From Sphingopyxis terrae subsp. terrae NBRC 15098 (GTDB lineage Bacteria; Pseudomonadota; Alphaproteobacteria; Sphingomonadales; Sphingomonadaceae): a stretch of 64,000 nt of DNA. Both the position numbers and the translations under genes were made by a program. The notes under the pieces are model-generated. The model was not told the origin of the DNA. It was given only the letters and a program-made list of their open reading frames with translations, and ran no database searches. Each line of letters starts with the position of its first letter. Positions within the stretch are counted from its first letter, which is position 1. Shown here piece after piece: positions 48,830 to 58,465 of the stretch. Location: NCBI RefSeq assembly GCF_001598815.1, contig NZ_BCZQ01000004.1, positions 1 to 64,000 of the forward strand, read 5' to 3'.

Positions 48830-49618
48830 TCAATCGGTGTGCGAAACCGGTGCGCCATCGATCAACGCCACCGCGCGGATCCAGCCGGCGCTCGCGCGCT
48901 CGATCTTCACCGGGAAGCAGGACAGCGTCCAGCCGGTCGGGGGCAGCGCAGCGAGCCCCGTCAGCTTCTCGATCTGGTAATAGGGCCGGATCCGCCCTGC
49001 CTTATGGCCTTCCCAGATGATCGAAGGATCGCGCGTTTCGGCCCAGCGTTTCGCGGTGTGGCTGAACGGGGCGTCCCAACTCCATGCGTCGGTGCCGACG
49101 ACCTTCACGCCGCGTTCCGTCAGATAAAGCGTCGCCTCGGCCCCCATGCCGCAGCCCTGATCGGTGAAATTGTCGGTGCCGTAGATCGCGCCCGACTGGA
49201 CGAGCACGATGTCGAACGGCTGGAGGGTGTGGCCGATCCGCGCCAGTTCGGCCTCCACCTCGGCCGCGCTGACGACATGGCCGGCGGGACGATCCGAAAA
49301 GTCGAGTTTGACGCCGGGCCGGAAAAAGAGGTCGAGCGGCGCCTCGTCGATGCTGGGCGCAGGCGTTGCGCCCGCATCGGTGGTCGAATGGAAATGCCAG
49401 GGCGCGTCCATATGCGTGCCGTTGTGCGTGCTCAACGTCAGGCTTTCGACCGCCCAGCCTTCGCCGTCGGGAAGGTCATCCTTCGCGAGTCCCGGAAAGA
49501 ACATCGCAATCTGTTCCCACGTCGTTTCGTGGGTCATGTAGCTGATTTGCGGGCGCATCACCGGCGGGTCGGAGACGACGTCGTTGGTGATCGGGATCGA
49601 AAGGTCGATGAACTGCAT
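48830..49618 (-). CDS. Cyclase-family metal hydrolase (kynurenine formamidase-like)
   Basis: The 262-residue protein has the signature TLSTHNGTHMDAPWHFH (HxGTHxDxPxHF), which carries the metal ligands, then DIVLVQSGA and VKVVGTDAWSWD. The family includes kynurenine formamidase and related hydrolases; no other tryptophan-degradation gene is near. The ATG at 49618 (MQFIDLSIPI) was chosen by family length. It is upstream of, and in line with, the TauD-like gene. Confidence 0.9.
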   Translation of the reverse strand: MQFIDLSIPITNDVVSDPPVMRPQISYMTHETTWEQIAMFFPGLAKDDLPDGEGWAVESLTLSTHNGTHMDAPWHFHSTTDAGATPAPSIDEAPLDLFFRPGVKLDFSDRPAGHVVSAAEVEAELARIGHTLQPFDIVLVQSGAIYGTDNFTDQGCGMGAEATLYLTERGVKVVGTDAWSWDAPFSHTAKRWAETRDPSIIWEGHKAGRIRPYYQIEKLTGLAALPPTGWTLSCFPVKIERASAGWIRAVALIDGAPVSHTD

Positions 49619-49725
49619 GGCCCGCAATCTGCCACCGATAGGCCGCGGCGCCAAGCGAAGGCTTGCGCGCGGTTCGGCGCCCGCTAGAAACGGTGACAAG
49701 CCCGAACCGGGGCAGGGGAGAGTAT

Positions 49726-51360
49726 ATGACCGACGCAGCCGCCGTCGCCGACCATGGCGCGGTCTATGAACCGACCGCGAAGGATATTCGCATGGTCATC
49801 GCCGCCTCGTCGGCGGGCACCATCTTCGAATGGTATGATTTCTTCATCTACGGCACGCTAGCCGCGATCATCGGCAAAGCCTTTTTCCCGAGCGACAACG
49901 CGACGCTGGAGGTGCTGCTGGTATGGGCCGGCTTTGCCGTCGGCTTCGGTTTCCGGCCGCTCGGCGCGGTGCTGTTCGGCTTTCTCGGCGACCGGCTGGG
50001 GCGCAAATATACCTTCCTCGTCACCGTCACCCTGATGGGGATCGCCACCGCCGGGGTCGGCATGATCCCCTCGGCCGCGACGATCGGCATCGCGGCGCCG
50101 ATCATCGTCATCCTGCTGCGCATATTGCAGGGGCTGGCGCTCGGCGGTGAATATGGCGGCGCCGCGGTCTATGTTGCCGAACATTCGCCGCCCGAACGGC
50201 GCGGTTTCTATACCAGCTTCATCCAGGCGAGCGTCGTCGGCGGCTTTGTCCTCAGCCTGATCGTCGTGCTGTCGTGCAAGGCGGCGATGCCCGCCGATGT
50301 CTGGGAAAGCTGGGGCTGGCGCGTGCCATTCCTGCTGTCGCTGCTGCTGCTCGCGATTTCGCTGTGGATGCGGCTCAAACTCTCCGAAAGCCCGGTGTTT
50401 CAGGCGATGAAGGAAGAGGGGGAGATCGCCAAGAATCCGCTGAAGGAAAGCTTTACCTATCCCGGCAACCCCAAGCGCATCTTCGTTGCGCTGTTCGGGA
50501 TTGCGGCGGGGTTGACGGTCATCTGGTACACCGCGATGTTCTCGGGCCTCGCTTTCCTGAAAGGCCCGATGAAGGTCGACGATACCGCGGCCGAGGTCAT
50601 CGTGGGCCTCGCCGCGGCGCTCGGCATGGGATTTTTCATCTGGGCGGGCAAATTGTCGGACCGGATCGGGCGCAAGAAGCCGATCGTCTGGGGCTATGCG
50701 GTGACGCTGGTTGTCCTCTTTCCGCTCTTCTGGATGATGGGCGCAGTTGCCAATCCTGCGCTCAAGGAGGCGGCGGCAAAGGCGCCGGTCGTCGTGACCG
50801 GCAGCCAATGTTCCTACAATCCCTTCGAACAGAAGCAGCAGACGACGGCTTGCGGCCGCACGATTGCCGAACTCACCAAGCTGGGCGTGCCCTATAAGGT
50901 GCAGCCGTCGGGAAGCGGCTTGGACAGCGTGAAAATCCATATCGGCGGCCGCGAGGTCGCCAGCGAAGATCCGGCGCTGCTGAAGCCCGCGCTCGAGGCG
51001 ATGGGCTATGGCTTCGACAAGCAGGTGCCGGGGGTCGCCAGCCTTGCGGTAATCCTGCTCGCGCTGCTCGGCCTCAGCGCGCTGTCGGGCTTCACCTATG
51101 GCCCCGTCGCCGCCTTGCTCGCCGAGATGTTTCCGCCGCACGTACGCTATTCCTCGCTGTCGATCCCCTATCATATCGGCACCGGCTATTTCGGGGGCTT
51201 CCTCCCGTTCATCGCCAGCCTGATCGCCGCGGTGACGGGCAATGCCTATGCGGGCCTGTGGTACACATGGGGCGTCGTGCTCGTCGCTTTCCTGGTCGCC
51301 GCCTTGATGCTCAAGGAGCCCGTGCCCGGCGAATGGGACAAGCGCGCCGCCGACGCCTGA
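49726..51360 (+). CDS. MHS-family MFS transporter with periplasmic insert
   Basis: The 544-residue transporter starts after GGGGAG. The MHS hallmark FEWYDFFIYGTLAAIIGKAF is in the first helix, followed by FLGDRLGRKYTFL and LQGLALGGEYGGAAVYVAEH. The second half contains an extra soluble region of about 85 residues (around 347-435, with cysteines in SQCSYNPF and TTACGRT) between membrane segments. MHS carriers take up organic acids, betaines or sugars with protons. Confidence 0.93.
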   Translation: MTDAAAVADHGAVYEPTAKDIRMVIAASSAGTIFEWYDFFIYGTLAAIIGKAFFPSDNATLEVLLVWAGFAVGFGFRPLGAVLFGFLGDRLGRKYTFLVTVTLMGIATAGVGMIPSAATIGIAAPIIVILLRILQGLALGGEYGGAAVYVAEHSPPERRGFYTSFIQASVVGGFVLSLIVVLSCKAAMPADVWESWGWRVPFLLSLLLLAISLWMRLKLSESPVFQAMKEEGEIAKNPLKESFTYPGNPKRIFVALFGIAAGLTVIWYTAMFSGLAFLKGPMKVDDTAAEVIVGLAAALGMGFFIWAGKLSDRIGRKKPIVWGYAVTLVVLFPLFWMMGAVANPALKEAAAKAPVVVTGSQCSYNPFEQKQQTTACGRTIAELTKLGVPYKVQPSGSGLDSVKIHIGGREVASEDPALLKPALEAMGYGFDKQVPGVASLAVILLALLGLSALSGFTYGPVAALLAEMFPPHVRYSSLSIPYHIGTGYFGGFLPFIASLIAAVTGNAYAGLWYTWGVVLVAFLVAALMLKEPVPGEWDKRAADA

Positions 51361-51402
51361 ACGGCCATTGGCGGCGGGTTCGTTCCCGGCTAGGGCGAAG
51401 CG

Positions 51403-52449
51403 ATGATCGACATTGCTTCGCCGCTCCGGCTCCGTCTCGATTCCGCCGCGCTCGTCCATAACTGGCGCTGGCTGGCCGAACGCAGCGGCCCCGCGGCGTG
51501 CGGCGCGGCGGTGAAGGCCGACGGCTATGGCCTCGGCGCCGGCGCCATCGTGCGCCATCTTGCGGCGGCGGGATGCCGGCATTTCTTCGTCGCGACCTGG
51601 GCCGAAGCGGCGGCGCTGATGCCCTTGCCTGCGGGCGTGTCGCTATCGGTGCTGCACGGCGTAGGCGCGACCGACATGGTCGCCGCGCGCACGCTGCCCG
51701 CGCGTCCTGTGCTCGCGAGCGTCGAACAGGTGGCGCGCTGGCGCGCGGCAGGCGAAGGCCGTCCGTGCGACGTGATGGTCGACACGGGCATGAACCGGCT
51801 CGGCCTGCGTGTCGAAGAGGCGCTGGGCGGGGCGCTCGACGGGCTCGGCATCGTCAATCTGCTCAGCCATCTGGCTTCGGCGGATGAGGACAGCGCGCAA
51901 AATGCGGCGCAGCTTGCTGCTTTCCGCGCGGTGCGCAGCGAGATCCCGGCGCAGCGTTACAGCCTCGCGAACAGCGCCGGCATCTGCCTCGGCCCCGACT
52001 ATGCCTTCGACCTGACCCGTCCCGGGCTTGCGCTCTATGGCGGCTTACCGCGCGGCGAGGCGGCGGGGCAAATCCGGCAGGTCGCTTATCCCGAAACGCG
52101 CGTGCTGCAGGTGCGGACTGTCCCGGCGGGCAAAACGGTGGGCTATGGCGCCACCTGGACCGCCCCGCGGTCCACGCGGGTGGCAGTCGCGAACCTCGGC
52201 TATGCCGACGGCTATCTGCGCTGCCACGCCGGTACCGGCGGCGCGACATGGGAGGGCCGCGCCCTGCCACTGATCGGCCGCGTCTCGATGGATCTCACCG
52301 CCTTCGGCGCAAGCGCCGCCGAAGGCATAGGCGAGGGCGACTGGCTGGCGCTTGACTATGACCTGCCGGCAACCGCCGCCGCGAGCGGACTGTCGCAATA
52401 TGAACTGCTGACGGGGCTGGGCGCGCGGTTTGCGCGCGAATGGTGCTGA
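51403..52449 (+). CDS. alr: Alanine racemase
   Basis: The 348-residue PLP enzyme has the lysine motif AAVKADGYGLGAGAIV near residue 38, VDTGMNRLGLR, and the tyrosine-bearing C-terminal region ALPLIGRVSMDLTAFG. It supplies D-alanine for peptidoglycan. It follows the MHS transporter by 42 bp. Confidence 0.94.
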   Translation: MIDIASPLRLRLDSAALVHNWRWLAERSGPAACGAAVKADGYGLGAGAIVRHLAAAGCRHFFVATWAEAAALMPLPAGVSLSVLHGVGATDMVAARTLPARPVLASVEQVARWRAAGEGRPCDVMVDTGMNRLGLRVEEALGGALDGLGIVNLLSHLASADEDSAQNAAQLAAFRAVRSEIPAQRYSLANSAGICLGPDYAFDLTRPGLALYGGLPRGEAAGQIRQVAYPETRVLQVRTVPAGKTVGYGATWTAPRSTRVAVANLGYADGYLRCHAGTGGATWEGRALPLIGRVSMDLTAFGASAAEGIGEGDWLALDYDLPATAAASGLSQYELLTGLGARFAREWC

Positions 52450-52631
52450 GCCGGCCAAAAGGCTGCGCTTTCGGCAGATCAGCATCGTCCGCGTCAGCGC
52501 TTGTCGGCAAATTCGCCGCCGCACCCTACTTATGTTGCGGCGCGTCATGGATTGATGCTAATGCCGGACTTTGTCACATCGGCGCCGCGGCAAGCGATCG
52601 CGCGCCGCGCCGGAAGAGGAGCCGCCGCAGC

Positions 52632-53171
52632 ATGGCCAAGTCCAAGACGACCGCCGAGGGCGACGTCGTTACGATCAAGAAATATGCGAACCGGCGGCTC
52701 TATGACACCGAACGCAGCTGTTACATCACGCTCGACGATCTGGGCGCCATGGTGCGCGAGGGGCGCGAATTTCGGGTCGTCGATGCCAAAAGCGGCGACG
52801 ATATCACGCATAATGTGCTTACCCAGATCATCATGGATACCGAAACGCGCGGCGAAACGCTGCTGCCGGTCAATTTCCTGCGCCACCTGATCGGCATGTA
52901 CGGCGACAAGATGCAGTCGATGGTGCCGCAATATCTGGAAGCGTCGATGACCGCGTTCCGCAAGAACCAGCAGGATGTGCGTGCCGCGTTCGAGGGCGCG
53001 CTGGGATCGAACCCGCTCGCCGAACTGACGCGCCGCAACATGGAAATGTTCCAGCAGGCGGCGGGCGCCTTCATCCCGGGTGTCGGCGGCGGCAAGGCCA
53101 GGGATGCCGAAATTGCCGCGCTCAAGGCCGAAATCGCCGACCTCAAGGCCGAGCTCGCCAAAAAGAAATGA
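52632..53171 (+). CDS. phaR: Polyhydroxyalkanoate synthesis regulator PhaR
   Basis: The ATG at 52632 gives 179 residues, with the open frame continuing upstream into alr. The PhaR DNA-binding start VTIKKYANRRLYDTERSCYI and the PHB-accumulation domain IIMDTETRGETLLPVNFLRH are both clear. A coiled tail (EIAALKAEIADLKAEL) follows. PhaR represses phasin and PHA genes; none are adjacent in the window. Confidence 0.94.
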   Translation: MAKSKTTAEGDVVTIKKYANRRLYDTERSCYITLDDLGAMVREGREFRVVDAKSGDDITHNVLTQIIMDTETRGETLLPVNFLRHLIGMYGDKMQSMVPQYLEASMTAFRKNQQDVRAAFEGALGSNPLAELTRRNMEMFQQAAGAFIPGVGGGKARDAEIAALKAEIADLKAELAKKK

Positions 53172-53214
53172 CACATCGGGGCCTCTCCCGCCCCCAGCAC
53201 AGAAAACAGGACAG

Positions 53215-54741
53215 ATGATCAAGCATGCGCTCAGCGTAACCCGTCAGGCCGACTTCGCGGCCTGGTATCAGGATGTCATTGCCGAAGCCGATCTTGCCGA
53301 GGAATCGGGGGTGCGCGGCTGCATGGTCATCAAGCCGTGGGGCTATGGCATCTGGGAACGGATTCAGACGGTGATGGACGCCGCGATCAAGGACGCGGGG
53401 GTTCAGAACTGCTATTTCCCGCTCTTCATTCCCTTGAGCTTCTTTGAGAAGGAAGCCGATCATGTCGATGGTTTCGCGAAGGAAATGGCGGTCGTCACGC
53501 ATCACCGACTGATCGGTGACGGCAAGGGCAAGCTGATCCCCGATCCCGAGGCGAAGCTCGAGGAGCCGCTGATCGTCCGCCCGACTTCGGAAACCGTGAT
53601 CGGCGCCGCGATGAGCCGCTGGGTGCAGAGCTGGCGCGATCTGCCGCTCAAAGTCAATCAGTGGGCGAACGTCGTGCGCTGGGAAATGCGCACGCGCATG
53701 TTCCTGCGCACCAGCGAATTTCTGTGGCAGGAAGGCCATACGGCGCACGCCGACGAGGGCGATGCGATGACCGAGACGCTGCGTGCGCTCGAAATGTACC
53801 GCAGTTTTGCCGAGGACGTCCTCGCCATGCCGGTGGTCGCCGGTGAAAAGCCTGAAAACGAGCGTTTTCCGGGCGCCGTCGCGACCTATTCTATCGAGGC
53901 GATGATGCAGGACGGCAAGGCGCTGCAGGCCGGCACCTCGCACTATCTCGGCACCGGCTTCGCCGAGGCGGCAAATATCCGCTATCAGGACAAGGATGGC
54001 GGCCACAGCCTTTGCCACACGACGAGCTGGGGCGTGTCGACGCGCATGATCGGCGGCGTCATCATGACGCATGGCGACGACGATGGCCTCCGCTGTCCGC
54101 CGCGCATCGCGCCGCACCAGATCGTCATCGTGCCGATGCTGCGCGACAATGACGAGGACGCCTCGATCCTCGATTATTGCCGCGACCTCGAGATGAAGCT
54201 GAAGGCGCTCGACGCGTTCCGCGAACCGGTTCGCGTGCTGCTCGACACCGGCGCGAACAAGGCGCAGACCAAGCGCTGGGGCTGGGTCAAGAAGGGCGCG
54301 CCGATCATCGTCGAGGTCGGCCCGCGCGACGTTGCGGGCGGCAATGTCGCGGTCATCCGCCGCGACCGATTGTATCAGGAGAGCGGCAAGCTCGACACCG
54401 CCTTCGTCGCGAAAGACGCCTTCGTCGCCGAAGCCGCGACCATTCTTCAGGCGATCCAGCAGGGGCTTTATGCCGACGCGAAGGCGCGCCTCGACGCCAA
54501 CATCCGCCGGGACGTCACCGACCTTGCGGCGCATTTCGGCGGTGACGACAAATTCGTCGGCTGGGCCGAGGTGCAATGGTCGCGCCCGACGGGCGCCGCG
54601 CTCGAAGGGATCGTTGAGCAGTTGAAAGCGTTGAAGCTGACGATGCGTAACACTCCCCTCGACGCCGCGCCCGCCGACGGCGCCTGCTTCTTCACCGGCG
54701 AGCCCGCGGTCGAACGCGTGCTCATCGGGCGGACCTATTAA
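53215..54741 (+). CDS. proS: Prolyl-tRNA synthetase (508-residue type)
   Basis: The 508-residue class II synthetase starts MIKHALSVTRQADFAAWYQD. Motif 2 (NVVRWEMRTRMFLRTSEFLWQEGHTAH, read in pieces) and the RPTSETVIGAAMSRW region are present, with an anticodon-binding C-terminus. Its length and lack of the large bacterial INS editing insert put it with the shorter archaeal/eukaryote-like type found in many alphaproteobacteria and others. ACAGGACAG precedes the ATG. Confidence 0.93.
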   Translation: MIKHALSVTRQADFAAWYQDVIAEADLAEESGVRGCMVIKPWGYGIWERIQTVMDAAIKDAGVQNCYFPLFIPLSFFEKEADHVDGFAKEMAVVTHHRLIGDGKGKLIPDPEAKLEEPLIVRPTSETVIGAAMSRWVQSWRDLPLKVNQWANVVRWEMRTRMFLRTSEFLWQEGHTAHADEGDAMTETLRALEMYRSFAEDVLAMPVVAGEKPENERFPGAVATYSIEAMMQDGKALQAGTSHYLGTGFAEAANIRYQDKDGGHSLCHTTSWGVSTRMIGGVIMTHGDDDGLRCPPRIAPHQIVIVPMLRDNDEDASILDYCRDLEMKLKALDAFREPVRVLLDTGANKAQTKRWGWVKKGAPIIVEVGPRDVAGGNVAVIRRDRLYQESGKLDTAFVAKDAFVAEAATILQAIQQGLYADAKARLDANIRRDVTDLAAHFGGDDKFVGWAEVQWSRPTGAALEGIVEQLKALKLTMRNTPLDAAPADGACFFTGEPAVERVLIGRTY

Positions 54742-57051
54742 TTGGCAAAGGCGCCGAAGCGGCCGCAGCCGGCGGGTCTCCCCTCGCGCGAGCAGATCCT
54801 GCGCTTCATTCAGGACAGCCCCGGTGCGGTCGGCAAGCGCGAGATTGCCAAGCATTTCGCGCTGCGCGGTGCCGACAAGATCGCGCTGAAGGCGCTGCTC
54901 AAGGACATGACCGACGAAGGCGTCGTCGACATGGCCCCGGGGCGGGCGTTCCACAAGCATGGCGGCCTTCCCAAAGTCACCGTGCTGCGCGTCGCAGCGG
55001 TCGAGGGCGATACGGTCTGGGCGGTACCCGACCGCTGGGAAGGCAGCGGCCCGGCGCCGCGCCTGCGCGTGATGGAAAAGGGCCGCAAGAGTGCGCTCGG
55101 CGTCGGCGACCGTATCCTTGCCCGCACCGAGGAGCGCGGCAGCGGCCATGTTGCGCATCCCATGAAAAAGCTCCAGTCCGGCGGTGAAAGCGTGATCGGC
55201 GTGCTCGTTGCCGATACCGGCCCCGGCGGCAAGCCGATGACCTGGCTGCGCCCCGCCGACAAGCGCGCGCGGTTCGACTTCGCCGTGGCTGACATGGGAG
55301 ATGCGGCAATCGGCGACCTGGTCAGGGCCGAACTGTCGGGACGCGGTCCCGCGACCAAGGCCCGCGTGATCGACCGCATCGGCGACCCTTTCGCCCCGCG
55401 CTCGCTCAGCATGATCGCGATTGCGAAGCACGATATCCCGCATGTGTTCGGCGACGAGACGCTCGCCGAGGCCGAGCGCGCCGCGACGCTGCCGCTGACG
55501 CCCGAAGGGCGCGAGGATCTGCGCGATCTGCCGATCGTCGCGATCGACCCCGCCGATGCGCGCGACCATGACGATGCGGTGTGGGCGGTCCCCGATGAAG
55601 ACCCCGGCAACAAGGGCGGGTGGAAGGCGATCGTCGCGATCGCCGACGTCAGCTATTATGTCCGCCCCGACGGTGCGCTCGACCGCGAGGCGCGGCGCCG
55701 CGGCAACAGCGTCTATTTCCCCGACCGCGTCGTTCCGATGCTGCCCGAAACACTGTCGGCGGGCGTCTGCTCGCTGAAAGCAGGGCAGGACCGCGCGGCG
55801 ATGGCGTGCCACCTGACCGTCGACAAGCATGGCAAGGTGACGTCATGGCGTTTCACCCGCGCGCTGGTGCGGCTGCGCGCCAACATTGCCTATGAACGCG
55901 CGCAGGCGGCCTATGATGCGGACGCGCCCGACAAGGGCTGGGACGCCGACGTGATGCCGGCGCTCCGCCACCTCTGGGGCTGCTGGACCTTGCTCGCCAA
56001 GGCGCGCGCGGCGCGCTCGCCGCTCGACCTCGATCTGCCCGAACGGCAGGTGATTCTCGACGCGCAGGGCAATATCGCCGAAATACGCGTGCGCGAACGG
56101 CTCGACGCGCACCGGTTGATCGAGGATTATATGATCGCGGCCAATGTCGCGGCGGCGAAGGCGCTCGAGGCGAAGAAATCGCCGGTGATGTATCGCATCC
56201 ACGAACCGCCGAGCCGCGAAAAGCTCGTCAGCCTGAAGGAATATCTCGAAAGCTTCGAACAAAGCTTCGCGCTGGGACAGGTCATTACGCCGGCGGTGTT
56301 CAACCGCCTGATCGACGGCTTTTCGGGCGACGACCGATTGCCGGAAATCATGGAGGCGATCCTGCGCAGCCAGACGCAGGCCTATTATGGCCCCGCCAAT
56401 GCGGGTCATTTCGGCCTCGCGCTTGGCAGCTACGCGCATTTTACCTCACCGATCCGCCGTTATGCCGATCTGCTCGTCCACCGGGCGCTGGTCGACAGCT
56501 ATCGTCTCGAAGTGCCCGGCAAGCCCAAGGGCCTGCCCGAGCGCAGCGGGCTCGGCGAGGCCGACCAAAAGGGCTTTTCGCGCATCGGCGAGGCGATCAG
56601 CGGGCTCGAACGCCGCGCGATGGAGGCCGAGCGCGAGACGGTCGACCGCTATGTCGCCGCTTATCTCGCCGGCAAGGTCGGTGAAATCGTCCCGGCGCGG
56701 ATAACGGGAGTGCAGCCGTTCGGCTTCTTCGCGACCGTCGATGGCCTCGGCGGCGACGGGCTGGTGCCGGTCTCGATGCTCGGCAGCGAGCGGTTTTTCT
56801 ACGACGAAGCCGCGCGGACTCTCGACAGCGAGCATGGCCGGGTCAGCTATAGCGTCGGCCAGCGGCTCGACCTCAGGCTGATGGAGGCGAACCCGGTGAG
56901 CGGCGCGCTGCGTTTCGAATTGCCCGACGCGCCCGAAGGCGGCTTCCGCAATCGACCGCCGCGCCGCGACGGTGTGAAGAAGGCGGGCAAGCATGCGGTC
57001 GGTAAACGCGGACGGCCCGGCAATATCCGCCATCAAGGCAAGCGCCGATAA
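54742..57051 (+). CDS. rnr: Ribonuclease R
   Basis: The 769-residue exoribonuclease starts with TTG directly after the proS stop. Order: winged helix, cold-shock domains, the RNB catalytic domain (AIDPADARDHDDAVWAV, with the metal aspartates; SYAHFTSPIRRYADLLVHR) and a C-terminal S1 domain (ITGVQPFGFFATVDGLGGDG), then a basic tail. It degrades structured RNA 3' to 5'. The back-to-back TTG start suggests translational coupling to proS. Confidence 0.95.
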   Translation: MAKAPKRPQPAGLPSREQILRFIQDSPGAVGKREIAKHFALRGADKIALKALLKDMTDEGVVDMAPGRAFHKHGGLPKVTVLRVAAVEGDTVWAVPDRWEGSGPAPRLRVMEKGRKSALGVGDRILARTEERGSGHVAHPMKKLQSGGESVIGVLVADTGPGGKPMTWLRPADKRARFDFAVADMGDAAIGDLVRAELSGRGPATKARVIDRIGDPFAPRSLSMIAIAKHDIPHVFGDETLAEAERAATLPLTPEGREDLRDLPIVAIDPADARDHDDAVWAVPDEDPGNKGGWKAIVAIADVSYYVRPDGALDREARRRGNSVYFPDRVVPMLPETLSAGVCSLKAGQDRAAMACHLTVDKHGKVTSWRFTRALVRLRANIAYERAQAAYDADAPDKGWDADVMPALRHLWGCWTLLAKARAARSPLDLDLPERQVILDAQGNIAEIRVRERLDAHRLIEDYMIAANVAAAKALEAKKSPVMYRIHEPPSREKLVSLKEYLESFEQSFALGQVITPAVFNRLIDGFSGDDRLPEIMEAILRSQTQAYYGPANAGHFGLALGSYAHFTSPIRRYADLLVHRALVDSYRLEVPGKPKGLPERSGLGEADQKGFSRIGEAISGLERRAMEAERETVDRYVAAYLAGKVGEIVPARITGVQPFGFFATVDGLGGDGLVPVSMLGSERFFYDEAARTLDSEHGRVSYSVGQRLDLRLMEANPVSGALRFELPDAPEGGFRNRPPRRDGVKKAGKHAVGKRGRPGNIRHQGKRR

Positions 57052-57059
57052 TCGTCGCT

Positions 57060-57150
57060 CGTCATTGCGAGGAGCGCAGCGACGAAGCATTCTCCAGCCT
57101 GCAATCTTCCGCAACGCGGAACGCCGGAGATTGCCTCCTTGCCTTCGGCT
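57060..57150. repeat. Dispersed intergenic repeat after rnr
   Basis: The element starts GTCATTGCGAGGAGCGCAGC and contains the inverted repeat GCAATCTtCCG...CGGaGATTGC. This motif type recurs in many sphingomonad intergenic regions. It lies between convergent rnr and the XRE regulator and may end either transcript. Confidence 0.6.
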
Positions 57151-57167
57151 CCTTGCGCCGACGAACC

Positions 57168-57953
57168 TTATGGCACCGCCGCCAGTCGCTGCAGCAACGC
57201 CGCGCTCTCTGCGTCTGCCGGAAAAAAGGCCTCGATCGCCAGTTCGGACAGGGTGATGTCGACGGGCGTTCCAAAGATCGTCACGGTCGAGACGAAGCCG
57301 ATCCGCCCGGCGGCGGTGTCGACGATCAGCGGGACCGCGATGCTGCTTGCGGGCGGGGCGGGCTGATCGCCCGGCCGCGCGGGGTAGCCGGCGATTTCGT
57401 CGCGCAGCGCGGCGAGCCCGGAATCGGCGCTCGCCTCGATCTGCTGATCCAGGCGGTGCAGGATATGCGCGCGCCATTCGGCATGGTTGACGATCTGCGG
57501 CGCCAGCCCTTCCGGATGGAGCGCGATGCGTAGCACGTTGGCCGGCGGCTCGAGCAGGGCAGGGGACACGGCCGCGGTCAGGATCGCGATGGCATCGTTT
57601 GCGGCGACCATGTTCCAGTGCCGGTCGACTGCGAGCGCGGGATAGGGCGCGTGCCCTTTCAGCACATGGTCGACAATGGCCTTCATCCCGGTCATTTCGG
57701 GACTGTCGAGCGGGCGCTCGCGATAATCGGGGGCGTATCCGGCGGCGAGCAGCATCGCGTTGCGCGCTCGGTGCGGCACGTCCAGGCAATCGGCGATCCG
57801 CTGGAGCATCGCGGCGCTCGGTTTCGAGCGTCCCGTTTCGATAAAGCTCAGGTGCCGGGTCGAAATTTCGCTGTCGAGGGCGAGGTCCATCTGGCTCATC
57901 CGGCGCCGCGCGCGCCATTCGCGAAGCTGCTCGCCGAGCGGAACCATCTGCAT
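57168..57953 (-). CDS. XRE-family regulator with MmyB-like ligand domain
   Basis: The 261-residue product starts MQMVPLGEQLREWRARRRMS. The N-terminal helix-turn-helix is RRMSQMDLALDSEISTRHLS followed by FIETGRSKPS. The C-terminal half (HWNMVAANDAIAIL, VLRIALHPEG) matches the MmyB/MLTR ligand-binding domain. It is divergent from a small membrane-protein gene 119 bp away, which is its most likely target. Confidence 0.9.
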   Translation of the reverse strand: MQMVPLGEQLREWRARRRMSQMDLALDSEISTRHLSFIETGRSKPSAAMLQRIADCLDVPHRARNAMLLAAGYAPDYRERPLDSPEMTGMKAIVDHVLKGHAPYPALAVDRHWNMVAANDAIAILTAAVSPALLEPPANVLRIALHPEGLAPQIVNHAEWRAHILHRLDQQIEASADSGLAALRDEIAGYPARPGDQPAPPASSIAVPLIVDTAAGRIGFVSTVTIFGTPVDITLSELAIEAFFPADAESAALLQRLAAVP

Positions 57954-58072
57954 CGCCTGTCTCCTTTTGCCTCTGGTTAGCGATGGCGGTGCGCGATTTC
58001 CATTACCTGGCGCGTAATCGACGCGATGACGTCGCGGCGCCATTCAGGAGGGGTTCGAAAGGAGAATCCATC

Positions 58073-58465
58073 ATGTCCTATTTCAATCTCAAGAACAGCC
58101 TCGTCATCGATGCGATTACCTGCAGCATCCTGTTCCTGGCGTGCGTGTTCGCGACCGCGCCGGTCGCGGCGCTGCTCGGTCTGCCGACCGGGCTTATCGC
58201 GGCCGCAGGCTGGATCGGGTTACCGTCGGCGGCGCTGATGCTGTTCGTTGCCGGGCAGAAGAACCCGAGCCGCGCGCTCGCCAATCTGATCGCCATCGGC
58301 AATCTCGGCTGGGTCGCGGCGAGTTTTGCGGTGCTGGCGATGTTCGCGGGCCAGATGAGCTGGACCGGCATCGCAATCCTGATCGTGCAGGCGATTGTCG
58401 TTCTCGAACTCGCGCTGTTCGAAGCGAAGGGCGCGGCAGCGCTCCCGCGCGCTGCGGCGGCCTAA
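58073..58465 (+). CDS. Small four-helix membrane protein
   Basis: The ATG at 58073 follows AAGGAG, giving 130 residues with four hydrophobic segments (SILFLACVFATAPVAALL, LIAAAGWIGLPSAALMLFVA, LGWVAASFAVLAMFAG, AILIVQAIVVLELAL). No family is recognised. It is divergent from an MmyB-type regulator, and its stop overlaps the stop of the convergent stress-protein gene. Confidence 0.75.
   Translation: MSYFNLKNSLVIDAITCSILFLACVFATAPVAALLGLPTGLIAAAGWIGLPSAALMLFVAGQKNPSRALANLIAIGNLGWVAASFAVLAMFAGQMSWTGIAILIVQAIVVLELALFEAKGAAALPRAAAA

Noticed and set aside
53143..55830. An 895-codon open frame on the minus strand over proS and rnr
   Set aside because: It lies antisense to two well-conserved genes; long antisense frames are common in GC-rich DNA and its product shows no domain.
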